Of a stretch of DNA of 64,000 bases, positions 52,901 to 60,178 are shown one piece after another (the first letter of the stretch is position 1; each line of letters begins with the position of its first letter). The notes beneath the pieces were generated by a model. That model did not search any database. It was not told where the DNA came from and saw nothing but the letters and a program-made list of their open reading frames with translations. The translations under genes and the position numbers were made by a program. This DNA comes from Flavobacterium gelidicaeli (GTDB lineage: Bacteria > Bacteroidota > Bacteroidia > Flavobacteriales > Flavobacteriaceae): positions 62,001 to 126,000 of the forward strand of contig NZ_JABSNK010000002.1 of the NCBI RefSeq assembly GCF_013294005.1, given 5' to 3'.

Positions 52901-53374
52901 CATATATTTGGGTTTGTAAGTGATATATGGATCTTCCATATCTACCCAATATCCCATTTTTTCGGTAAGATCATTCCATACGTCAGTATAACGCATTACT
53001 GTTTTCTTACAAGCTTCGTTATATTCTTCGATGGAAATCTTTGTGCCAATATCTTCTTTTGTGATTCCGAGTTCTTTCTCAGTACCTAATTCCACAGGTA
53101 AACCATGGGTATCCCAACCTGCTTTACGCTTAACTTGGTACCCTTTTTGAGTTTTATATCTGCAAAAAATATCTTTGATCGCACGTGCCATTACGTGGTG
53201 AATACCCGGCAAACCATTTGCTGAAGGTGGTCCTTCAAAAAATACGAATGGTTCATTACCCTCACGGGTCGTTACACTTTTCTCAAAGATGTTTTCTTTC
53301 TTCCAGAAATCAAGTACTTCTGATGCTACTGTTGGCAAGTCAAGTCCTTTGTATTCAGTAAATTTTGTGCTCAT
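49973..53374 (-). CDS. ileS: Isoleucine-tRNA ligase
   Basis: 1133 residues from the ATG at 53374 (MSTKFTEYKGLDL). The frame is open 69 bases further to a TTG at 53443, but the promoter lies between them, so that start is rejected. The HIGH-type motif reads PSANGLPGIHHV; the KMSKR motif is intact (NGQKMSKRLGN); the editing domain lies between. The protein is of the long type with a C-terminal extension. It charges tRNA-Ile. It is first in a run with the DksA-like gene and lspA. Confidence 0.97.
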   Translation of the reverse strand: MSTKFTEYKGLDLPTVASEVLDFWKKENIFEKSVTTREGNEPFVFFEGPPSANGLPGIHHVMARAIKDIFCRYKTQKGYQVKRKAGWDTHGLPVELGTEKELGITKEDIGTKISIEEYNEACKKTVMRYTDVWNDLTEKMGYWVDMEDPYITYKPKYMETVWWLLKQIYSKDLMYKGYTIQPYSPKAGTGLSSHEVNQPGSYRDVTDTTVVAQFKVINETLPAAWQGLGEILILAWTTTPWTLPSNTALTVGPKIDYVVVKTFNQYTFLPTNVVLAKNLVGKQFGKGFFASEEAADFDNYKGGDKKIPFQVIAEAKGADLVGIKYEQLMPLVLPYQNAENAFRVISGDFVTTEDGTGIVHTSPTFGADDAKVAKEATPEVPPMLVLDADGTPVPLVNLQGKFIEGLGDYSGKYVKNEYYDDGEAPERSLDVEIAIQLKEENKAFKVEKYVHSYPHCWRTDKPILYYPLDSWFIKITEVRDRMFELNETINWKPKSTGEGRFGNWIKNANDWNLSRSRFWGIPLPIWRTEDKQEEILIGSVEELYNEIEKSIAAGVQKENPFKGFEIGNMDESNYDLIDLHKNVVDEITLLSPSGKPMTREADLIDVWFDSGSMPYAQWHYPFENKDKIDQNNDFPADFIAEGVDQTRGWFYTLHAIATLVFDKVAYKNVVSNGLVLDKNGQKMSKRLGNAADPFETLNEYGPDATRWYMISNANPWDNLKFDLEGIAEVRRKFFGTLYNTYSFFSLYANIDGFKYEEAEIPVNERPEIDQWIISALNTLVKDVDGFYADYEPTKAARAISDFVQENLSNWYVRLCRRRFWKGEYAQDKIAAYQTLYTCLLTVSKLSAPIAPFFMDKLYRDLTQATQSEKFDSVHLAEFPKYVENFVNKSLESKMQKAQTISSLVLSLRKKEMIKVRQPLQKVMIPVLDENQRAEIEAVSDLIKAEVNVKEILLLDDASGVLVKQIKPNFKALGPRFGKDMGLIAKQIQGFSADQINEIEAKGTIETVIAGNSITLTLEDVEITSQDIEGWLVANSNGITVALDIVISPELKKEGIARELVNRIQNLRKDSGFEVTDKIKVYLQNNATLEEAVQVNADYIKSETLTEELIFTAALPEGIEIEFDDIITKITITK

Positions 53375-53399
53375 TTTATCCTTTTCTTTAATCGAAGTG

Positions 53400-53430
53400 C
53401 GAAAGTAGTCATTTATAGTAAAAAGGCAAA
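53400..53430 (-). promoter_or_regulatory. ileS promoter
   Basis: On the minus strand TTTG (53430-53427), a 19-base spacer, and TACTTTCG (53407-53400), one base from consensus. The -33 part lies within a purine-rich direct repeat (AAAAGGCAAAAGACAAAAGG). The expected start near 53393 gives a leader of about 20 bases for the ATG at 53374. Confidence 0.6.
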
Positions 53431-53484
53431 AGACAAAAGGCAAAATTTGCTTACAGAGCTGATATTGTTTTGAAGAATCTAATT

Positions 53485-53554
53485 GAGCATATCGCTCCTC
53501 TGCAACAATGGATTATCGTAGCCGTTATGATAAATAAACGGCTACTATGGAGCG
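53485..53554. other. Nested stem structure with a competing hairpin
   Basis: GTAGCCGTT (53518-53526) pairs with AACGGCTAC (53537-53545). Around it CGCTCC (53493-53498) pairs with GGAGCG (53549-53554), with an unpaired 19-base stretch on one side. GAGC (53485-53488) can instead pair with GCTC (53494-53497), excluding the outer stem. It lies between the LytTR gene end and the ileS promoter. The identity is unknown. Confidence 0.45.
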
Positions 53555-53656
53555 CTTTAATAAAAACCCTTTTTGTTTTTATTAAAAAAATTTCTTTTAT
53601 GCTTAAACAAACAAGGAATGAGTTACACTTATTTATTGATTTACAATTCTAAAACA

Positions 53657-54382
53657 TCAATCTAATGAGTTATTAGAAACAAATGCTAAAAATTGGTTTT
53701 TATATTGGTCCGAAACTGTAATGCGTTGCTTATTGATTAGAATTTGACTGCGCTCAATAGTATCGATGTTATTTAATGAAACGATAAAAGAACGATGCAC
53801 ACGCATAAATTGATCGGATGACAGTTCTTCCTCAAGGGTTTTCAAACTCATTAAAGTGAGAATGGGTTTAGTTTCGGCTTTAAGCCAAATTTTAACGTAA
53901 TCTTTTAAACTTTCAAAATATAAAACGTCTTTTAAGTTTATTTTTATCTGCTTGTATTCTGATTTCACGAAAAGAAAATCTTGTGTTTCTGGTGCTTTTT
54001 TCTCTTGGTTTTTAACCAATTCAAACCATTCTTTGGCCTTGGTAGCAGCCATTAAAAACTCCGAATAATCGAATGGTTTTAGCAAATAATCTAGGGCTTC
54101 GGCTTTGAAACCTTCAATGGCATATTGATCAAAAGCAGTGGTAAAAATTATTCTTGTTGACTTAGGAAGTACTTTGGCTAGTTGCAAACCCGTTAAATCA
54201 GGCATTTGGATATCTAAAAAAATCAAATCGACTTTTTCTTCATCTAAATACGACAACGCCTGAATACCGCTATGACACTTTTTAACTAAATTTAAAAAAG
54301 GTGTTTTCAAAACGTAGCTTTCCACTAAGTTTAACGCCATTGGTTCGTCATCTACAATCAAACATGATATTTTCTCCGCCAT
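53657..54382 (-). CDS. LytTR response regulator of the efflux operon
   Basis: 241 residues. The receiver domain has D11/D12, phospho-acceptor D57 in LIFLDIQMP, and a Lys in LLKPFD. The LytTR DNA-binding domain occupies ~135-238 (YFESLKDYVKIWL, FMRVHRSFIVSLNNI, ITVSDQYKN). Unlike the LytTR protein at 12950-13756 this receiver is canonical. It is the last gene after the efflux pump genes and the LytS kinase, its evident partner, and it follows the kinase gene by 58 bases. Confidence 0.94.
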   Translation of the reverse strand: MAEKISCLIVDDEPMALNLVESYVLKTPFLNLVKKCHSGIQALSYLDEEKVDLIFLDIQMPDLTGLQLAKVLPKSTRIIFTTAFDQYAIEGFKAEALDYLLKPFDYSEFLMAATKAKEWFELVKNQEKKAPETQDFLFVKSEYKQIKINLKDVLYFESLKDYVKIWLKAETKPILTLMSLKTLEEELSSDQFMRVHRSFIVSLNNIDTIERSQILINKQRITVSDQYKNQFLAFVSNNSLD

Positions 54383-54440
54383 TTTTATTTAATTTTTTTA
54401 TGCTATTGTTCCAAATTTAAAGTTTTCCAAACAAACCAAT

Positions 54441-55475
54441 TTATACTTCGATTTTCAAACAAACTGAAAAAACACCTTCTTCAACCTTTTCAATAAAAGA
54501 AAACTGATCTGGATACAGTAAAGAAAGTCGTTTTTCTACATTATCAAGTCCGATACCCGAACCACTTTTATCACTATCTGTTTTAGGGAAGTTTTGATTT
54601 TTTGAGTAAAATGTCAATTGCTTGTCTTCAATTTTCATTTCGAAAACTACAGCAGAAGCTTTATCCCCAGAAACTCCATGTTTGAAGGCATTTTCGATTA
54701 AAGAAATAAACAGTAACGGTGCAATTTGTATGTCGGTTTTCAAATCTGGAAAAGAGTAGTGTACCGTAGTATTGTCATTCAATCGCAACTTCATCAACTC
54801 AATATAATTGGTCATGAAAGTAATTTCGTTCTTCAAACTTACCTTTTCATTATTAGTTTCATACAATAAATAACGCATTAATTTCCCTAGACTATGAATA
54901 GTTTGCTTGGCCATATCAGGAGAAATATCGACCAGTGAGTAAATATTATTGAGCGAATTAAAGAAAAAATGTGGTTGCAACTGGTACTTTAAATGCTGCA
55001 ATTCAGACTGTAATTTTATGTTGGCTGCTTCCACGCGCTCCGCTTCTGTTTTGACCCATCTTTGAATGGTTTTTAATGCTAGGGAAAAAATAATAGGTAC
55101 CGAAAAAGAGATAATATCTATGTACAAAAAGAAGTTTCTAGGGGGCTTACCACTATCCAGCACTTTACTAGCAATAAAATCCGAAAAAAAATAATAGCGA
55201 AATAACTTATTCAATCCCACAAAAAACAGAATTAACCCAATACTGATAATAATATAAACCCAAAGCTTTTTATGAAAAAGAAAGCGGTCAACCAAAACAA
55301 AATAATTGAGATAGAAAAGCAGCGCATAAAATGCCAGCGGTATCCATGAATGCAAGGCTAAATTACGAAGTTCCTGACTTTGCCCTGAAGACAACAGATA
55401 CGGGAGACTAAACAATAGTAGCCAAACCATTACATGAAAAAAAACGATGCCAGATTTACTCTTTATAAAATTCAT
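54441..55475 (-). CDS. LytS-type sensor histidine kinase
   Basis: 344 residues. Four membrane segments fill the first ~135 residues. A coiled-coil linker and a His_kinase domain with phospho-acceptor H169 in QLQPHFFFNSLNNIYSL follow, then a HATPase with LLFISLIENAFKHGV and GSGIGLDNVEKRL. This is the short 7TM-like/4TM kinase common in Bacteroidota. The signal is not known, but its place in the efflux operon suggests it senses the pump substrate or membrane stress. It begins 11 bases after the ABC permease gene. Confidence 0.94.
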   Translation of the reverse strand: MNFIKSKSGIVFFHVMVWLLLFSLPYLLSSGQSQELRNLALHSWIPLAFYALLFYLNYFVLVDRFLFHKKLWVYIIISIGLILFFVGLNKLFRYYFFSDFIASKVLDSGKPPRNFFLYIDIISFSVPIIFSLALKTIQRWVKTEAERVEAANIKLQSELQHLKYQLQPHFFFNSLNNIYSLVDISPDMAKQTIHSLGKLMRYLLYETNNEKVSLKNEITFMTNYIELMKLRLNDNTTVHYSFPDLKTDIQIAPLLFISLIENAFKHGVSGDKASAVVFEMKIEDKQLTFYSKNQNFPKTDSDKSGSGIGLDNVEKRLSLLYPDQFSFIEKVEEGVFSVCLKIEV

Positions 55476-55486
55476 TTATTCTATTT

Positions 55487-56707
55487 TTATTCGTAACGAA
55501 GTGCTGTTATAGGATCTAAACTTGATGCTTTTTTAGCAGGATACCATCCAAAGAATATTCCGGTTATGGCACAAACTACAAACGAAATTACAATCGAAGA
55601 ACTCGTTACAGAAGTAGGCCAGTGTAACACCTTCTCTATAAATAAAGTCGTTCCTAGACCCAAAGATACACCAATTATACCACCAGTAATACTGATTAAC
55701 ATGGCCTCAATAAGAAATTGCATCAAAATATCAGAGCCTTGACCACCTACTGCCATACGCAAACCTATTTCTCTTGTACGCTCTTTTACCGAAACATACA
55801 TAATGTTCATAATCCCAATGCCACCCACTAATAATGAAATACTCGCAATTGCTACTAACAAAACCGTAAGCATCTCACTGGTAGAACTAAATGTTTTGAT
55901 CATTTCTTCCATTGAAATAACATAAAAATCGTCTACTTGATTTGTCGTTAAATTATGATTTTTTCTCAATAAAGCATTAATTTCAAGTACTGCATTTGGC
56001 GCATCTTCCTCACTTATAGACGAAACCACGATGGATTGCAAATGTGTGATTGCCAAAATTCTTTTTTGTACTGTTGTGTAAGGCGTAAGGATAACATCAT
56101 CTTGGTCTTGACCACCAGTACTTTCCCCTTTACTTTCTAGAACTCCAATAATTTTAAGCGGAATACTATTAAAACGGATCATTTTACCAATAGGACTTAC
56201 ACCTTCTTTAAATAAATTTTCAGCAACTGTTTGCCCAATAACTGCCACTTTTGCTGCCGAACTTACTTCTTTTTCCGTAAAGTTACTTCCTTCGGCTACA
56301 TCCCATATTTTAATTTTCAAATAATCTGGCGCCACTCCATAAACTGAAGTTGGCCAGTTATTCGCTCCATAAATGGATTGACCTCCACTATTTACCAATG
56401 GCGAAAAAGAGGTTAGCAAGGTGGTTTCCTTCTTAATGGCTTCATAGTCGTTTAAGGTCAAGGTTTCCATGGCGCTACTTCCTTGACTTACGCCACCACG
56501 CACATCACTACCAGGTTTTATAGTAATCATATTAGAACCCATACTCGAAATTTGAGTTTTAATACTTTCTTTCGATCCTTCCCCAATGGCCAGCATGGCA
56601 ATTACAGAGGCTACCCCAATGATAATTCCTAGCATGGTAAGAAAGGTGCGCATCTTGTTAAGCACAATTGCTTTCCAGGATATTTTTAATAAATTTTGCG
56701 TTCTCAT
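55487..56707 (-). CDS. MacB-type ABC permease subunit
   Basis: 406 residues: one N-terminal membrane helix (TFLTMLGIIIGVASVIAML), a ~210-residue periplasmic MacB_PCD domain, and three C-terminal helices of the FtsX fold (VLLVAIASISLLVGGIGIMNI onward). In E. coli MacB the ATPase and this part are one polypeptide; here they are separate genes with one base between. With the ATPase, the adaptor and the TolC-like protein it forms a mechanotransmission-type exporter for macrolides, lipopeptides or similar substrates. Confidence 0.93.
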   Translation of the reverse strand: MRTQNLLKISWKAIVLNKMRTFLTMLGIIIGVASVIAMLAIGEGSKESIKTQISSMGSNMITIKPGSDVRGGVSQGSSAMETLTLNDYEAIKKETTLLTSFSPLVNSGGQSIYGANNWPTSVYGVAPDYLKIKIWDVAEGSNFTEKEVSSAAKVAVIGQTVAENLFKEGVSPIGKMIRFNSIPLKIIGVLESKGESTGGQDQDDVILTPYTTVQKRILAITHLQSIVVSSISEEDAPNAVLEINALLRKNHNLTTNQVDDFYVISMEEMIKTFSSTSEMLTVLLVAIASISLLVGGIGIMNIMYVSVKERTREIGLRMAVGGQGSDILMQFLIEAMLISITGGIIGVSLGLGTTLFIEKVLHWPTSVTSSSIVISFVVCAITGIFFGWYPAKKASSLDPITALRYE

Positions 56708-56708
56708 A

Positions 56709-57455
56709 TTAGACTTCTTCTATTGGCAAAGCTAAAAGTGCTTCGGCTGCCGATTGAACATTGTTGTTAATGTAATCTTGGATGATATGCCCGTCTTTCA
56801 ACACGATAGTTCTGCCTGTAAATGTGGCAATATCTGGCTCGTGGGTTACAAACAGAATGGTTTTTCCTTGCTTGTTCAACTCTTGAAACAAAGCCATGAT
56901 TTCGTATGAAGTTCTCGTATCTAGATTTCCTGTAGCTTCATCAGCAAGAATCACTACCGGCTCATTTACAAGAGATCTTGCAATCGCCACTCTTTGTTGT
57001 TGCCCACCTGAAAGCTGCGAAGGCGTATGATCAAGTCTTGCTGATAGATTGACTTGCTCCAATGCTTTTAAAGCCTTATCATGAATTTCCTCTGGCGATA
57101 GCTTTTTAGTACTATATAGCAAAGGCAACTCCACGTTTTCTATTGCGGTAGTTCTAGCTAATAAATTATAAGATTGAAAAATAAAACCAATTTTCTCGTT
57201 TCTAATTCGAGCCAACTCGTTTTTAGTCAATTCTTTTATCGAAACACCATCTATTTGATACAAACCAGAATTGGGTTGATCTAAACATCCCAAAACATTC
57301 AGGAGCGTACTTTTTCCAGACCCACTCGTTCCCATAATGGTTACAAATTCCCCTTCTTGAATACTGAACGAAATTCCTTTTAAAGCATGAACCGTCTCTT
57401 CACCCATGGTAAAAGAGCGTTTCAAATCTTCTATTTTAATGATTGTTTTTGACAT
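56709..57455 (-). CDS. MacB-type ABC ATPase subunit
   Basis: 248 residues. Walker A GTSGSGKS (42-49), Q-loop FQSYNL, signature [15 protein letters not shown], Walker [14 protein letters not shown] and the switch His in FVTHEPD are all present. It is of the LolD/MacB family. It lies five bases after the adaptor gene and one base before the permease gene. It powers the exporter from the cytosolic side. Confidence 0.95.
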   Translation of the reverse strand: MSKTIIKIEDLKRSFTMGEETVHALKGISFSIQEGEFVTIMGTSGSGKSTLLNVLGCLDQPNSGLYQIDGVSIKELTKNELARIRNEKIGFIFQSYNLLARTTAIENVELPLLYSTKKLSPEEIHDKALKALEQVNLSARLDHTPSQLSGGQQQRVAIARSLVNEPVVILADEATGNLDTRTSYEIMALFQELNKQGKTILFVTHEPDIATFTGRTIVLKDGHIIQDYINNNVQSAAEALLALPIEEV

Positions 57456-57460
57456 AATTC

Positions 57461-58669
57461 TTATTTTTTTCCACGTTTAGTCATGAACGGACTCTCATTG
57501 TCTCCACGTTCCGATTTTACTTCGGTTTTTGTCAACGCTTTTAAATTATAAACCACTTCTTCACCCGCTGACAATCCGCTAATAATTTCAACATTTATAC
57601 CATCACTAGTTCCTGTTTTTATAGTTTTGGATGTAATTCCTTTGCTTGTCATTACCCATATAGTAGCTGTTCCTGACTCAGATCCTGATTTAGCAACCAC
57701 ATCAACCGATGACAATCCATTCGCTTTTTGATAGTTGTTCAAAACTTTCATGTCTGGTTCAAAATTCACTCCTTTTGCTTCCAGCGTTAACACATCTTTT
57801 AATTCTAATGTATAAATGGTAATCGTAGCCGTTAAACCGGGTTTCAATTTCAAATCTTCGTTAGCCGCTTTTATAACTACGGTATAAGTAACTACATTTG
57901 AAGTTGTTGTTGGGTTCAGCCTCACTTGCGTAATCACACCAGCAAATTCCTCGCCTTGATATGCATCTACAGTAAATGAAACTCGTTGTCCTTGTTTTAC
58001 CTGACCTATATCGGCTTCATCTACGTTTGCTTCTACTTGCATTTCGCTCAAATCTTCCGCAATTGTAAACAATGTTGGCGTACTTAAAGATGCTGCTACT
58101 GTTTGCCCTTCTTCTACCGCTCTTGATAAAACCACGCCGTCTATTGGTGAATAAATATTGGCATAACTCAAGTTGGTTTTGGCTTTCGCCAAATCTGATG
58201 CTCTTTGCGAAACAATACTTTTTGCGTTATTTAACTGATATAAGGCTTGATCAAAATCAGATTTACTGATTACACTACTGTCGTATAATGTTTTTTGACG
58301 ACTGTAAACAGTTTGCATATAGCGTTGCTCATTTGCGGCACCATCGTAGGCAGCTTGTGCCAGAACAACTGCCGAATTTAATGTGGTTTTATCTAGCTCA
58401 GCTAACAATTGTCCCTGCTTTACCACGCTATTGTAATCCACATAAATTTTTTGAACTACTCCAGAAACCTGTGTACCCACACTCACTTCAGTAATAGGTT
58501 GCAAAGTTCCAGTTGCTGTAACAGTTGTAATTACATTAGCTGTTTTAGCCTTGATAGTTTCTGCTTTTATTGCTGCGATTTCTGATCCCGAAAAAAAGGT
58601 AAACCCGAAATACGCAATTGCCAAAACTGCGATTGCAATAGATGCTTTTATAATGATATTTTTCTTCAT
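57461..58669 (-). CDS. MacA-type periplasmic adaptor (membrane fusion protein)
   Basis: 402 residues. One N-terminal membrane anchor (ASIAIAVLAIAYFGFTFFSG), a lipoyl/barrel-sandwich domain in two parts (ATGTLQPITEVSVGTQVSG and NIYSPIDGVVLSRAVEEGQ) around a coiled-coil hairpin (~95-170), then beta-barrel and membrane-proximal domains. The C-terminus is basic (MTKRGKK). It links the inner membrane transporter to the TolC-like channel. Four bases separate it from the TolC gene. Confidence 0.95.
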   Translation of the reverse strand: MKKNIIIKASIAIAVLAIAYFGFTFFSGSEIAAIKAETIKAKTANVITTVTATGTLQPITEVSVGTQVSGVVQKIYVDYNSVVKQGQLLAELDKTTLNSAVVLAQAAYDGAANEQRYMQTVYSRQKTLYDSSVISKSDFDQALYQLNNAKSIVSQRASDLAKAKTNLSYANIYSPIDGVVLSRAVEEGQTVAASLSTPTLFTIAEDLSEMQVEANVDEADIGQVKQGQRVSFTVDAYQGEEFAGVITQVRLNPTTTSNVVTYTVVIKAANEDLKLKPGLTATITIYTLELKDVLTLEAKGVNFEPDMKVLNNYQKANGLSSVDVVAKSGSESGTATIWVMTSKGITSKTIKTGTSDGINVEIISGLSAGEEVVYNLKALTKTEVKSERGDNESPFMTKRGKK

Positions 58670-58673
58670 GATT

Positions 58674-59996
58674 TTATAGTTTAATTTCGTTCCCTTGATA
58701 AAATTGTAATAATTGAAAGTATAGTATGTTCAAGTACTTAGCCTGAATGTAATTTTGCTGCGCATTGGTAAACATGTTCTGACTCACAATTAAATCTGTT
58801 GTGCTCAAATCGTTTAACTCATATCTTTTTTGAGCCAATTTATACGATTCGCTCGCAGCATCAGTTGCCATTTTTGAGGCCTCTAATTGTTCTACAGAAG
58901 CTGTAGCATTTTGCCAAGACGTTTCGATTTTTGCGTAAAGTTCTTTTCGAACGGTTTGTGACTCGATATCGGCTTTTTCAATATTAATCTTTGCCAATTC
59001 AACTTGTCCTTTAGTTTGATTTCGATTAAAAATAGGAATCGATAAAGACAAGCCTACTCTTTGATTAAAATTCAAATTCATTTGATCTGTAAAGTTGGCG
59101 TCTTGAATACTAGTATAACCAGACCCCAAACTTCCTGACAATGAAAGCGTAGGTAGATAAGCTCCTTTGGCAATATCCAAACCTTTTTCTGAAACTGCTT
59201 TACTTACAGTAGCAGCTTTAATTTCTGGTAAATTATTAATAGCCTGATTATAAACCTCCAATTTATTAGGAATTGCACTCAGCAGGCTATTTTGAGTTTC
59301 AAAATCAGCGATTTCGAAATTATCCTCAGGCGTCAATTCTAATAATTGCTTCAAAACAATCAATTGCTGTGCGTAGTTGTTTTTTGCACTTACTAAGATG
59401 TATTTATTGGTTGCTGCTTGTGAGACTGCATCCGTATAATCTTTCATGGCGATACTACCGGCATCCAATCGCGCTTTAGATCGCACTACTTCTTTCTCTG
59501 ACGAAGTCAAATTATTTTCAGCAATACGTATTCCCTCTTTATTGTATAGAGCTTGCAAATAAGACTCTGTAATGCTTAATGCTACATTGTTTTTGGCCTC
59601 CTCAACATACAAGGAGTTTTGTTGTACTAATAACTCATTTTGTTTAATTTGATTGTTCAACTGATTTCCTTGAAACAAGGTTACAGATGATGTCAAAATA
59701 GGACTAGTAGAATTTATTTGTTGCGATACATAACTACTCGTAATAGGATCTACAGTGTTACCACTAGAGAAATTTTGCGAAACGCTCCCCATTAAATTAG
59801 GCAAACGCATGGACTTTGATTTCTCATAATTCACTTGTGCCGATTCTAGTGTTAGAGCGACTGATTTTACGGTAATGCTTTTCTCTTTAACATAAGCGAT
59901 ACATTCTTCTAATGTCCACAACTTTTCTGCTTTCACTTCTTGTGAATAAGAAAAGAGGGAGCAAAATAGAAACCCGATGACTATATATATTTTCAT
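58674..59996 (-). CDS. TolC-family outer membrane efflux channel
   Basis: 440 residues. A signal peptide (MKIYIVIGFLFCSLFSYSQ) is followed by two OEP repeats of long helices, each containing TolC landmarks (LTLESAQVNYEKSKSMRLP; SLSIPIFNRNQTKGQVELAK). It is first in the operon tolC-macA-macB(ATPase)-macB(permease)-lytS-lytTR, with gaps of 4, 5, 1, 11 and 58 bases. The usual order in other bacteria puts the outer membrane gene last or apart, but leading position is common in Bacteroidota. Confidence 0.94.
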   Translation of the reverse strand: MKIYIVIGFLFCSLFSYSQEVKAEKLWTLEECIAYVKEKSITVKSVALTLESAQVNYEKSKSMRLPNLMGSVSQNFSSGNTVDPITSSYVSQQINSTSPILTSSVTLFQGNQLNNQIKQNELLVQQNSLYVEEAKNNVALSITESYLQALYNKEGIRIAENNLTSSEKEVVRSKARLDAGSIAMKDYTDAVSQAATNKYILVSAKNNYAQQLIVLKQLLELTPEDNFEIADFETQNSLLSAIPNKLEVYNQAINNLPEIKAATVSKAVSEKGLDIAKGAYLPTLSLSGSLGSGYTSIQDANFTDQMNLNFNQRVGLSLSIPIFNRNQTKGQVELAKINIEKADIESQTVRKELYAKIETSWQNATASVEQLEASKMATDAASESYKLAQKRYELNDLSTTDLIVSQNMFTNAQQNYIQAKYLNILYFQLLQFYQGNEIKL

Positions 59997-60048
59997 TTGA
60001 TAGAATTTTTACCAAATTTCATTAGAATAGCTCTCCTAACAAACCAGA

Positions 60049-60098
60049 ATAGATGGAGAAGGTTTTTTTAGGGTTAGAAAGGGGTATTTTATAGATGG
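60049..60098 (-). promoter_or_regulatory. Two 8-base direct repeats upstream of the efflux operon
   Basis: ATAGATGG occurs at 60049-60056 and again at 60091-60098, 42 bases (four helical turns) apart, 50-100 bases before the operon start. They may be regulator sites. No clear -7 box was found between here and 59996. Confidence 0.25.
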
Positions 60099-60115
60099 GA
60101 AAATGGACTTAAACT

Positions 60116-60157
60116 AAAAATGCCTCTAGATAGCGTGTTGCTACTAGAGGCATTTTA
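60116..60157 (-). terminator. Terminator of the 60179-62074 gene
   Basis: Minus strand AATGCCTCTAG-TAGC, loop, GCTA-CTAGAGGCATTTTT with one bulged base. Confidence 0.85.
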
Positions 60158-60178
60158 TTCTATATTTCTTGAGATGTA

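Noticed and set aside
53375..53443. N-terminal extension of ileS from a TTG at 53443
   Set aside because: The extension is encoded by a purine-rich repeat and by the ileS promoter itself, and adds residues not expected in the family.
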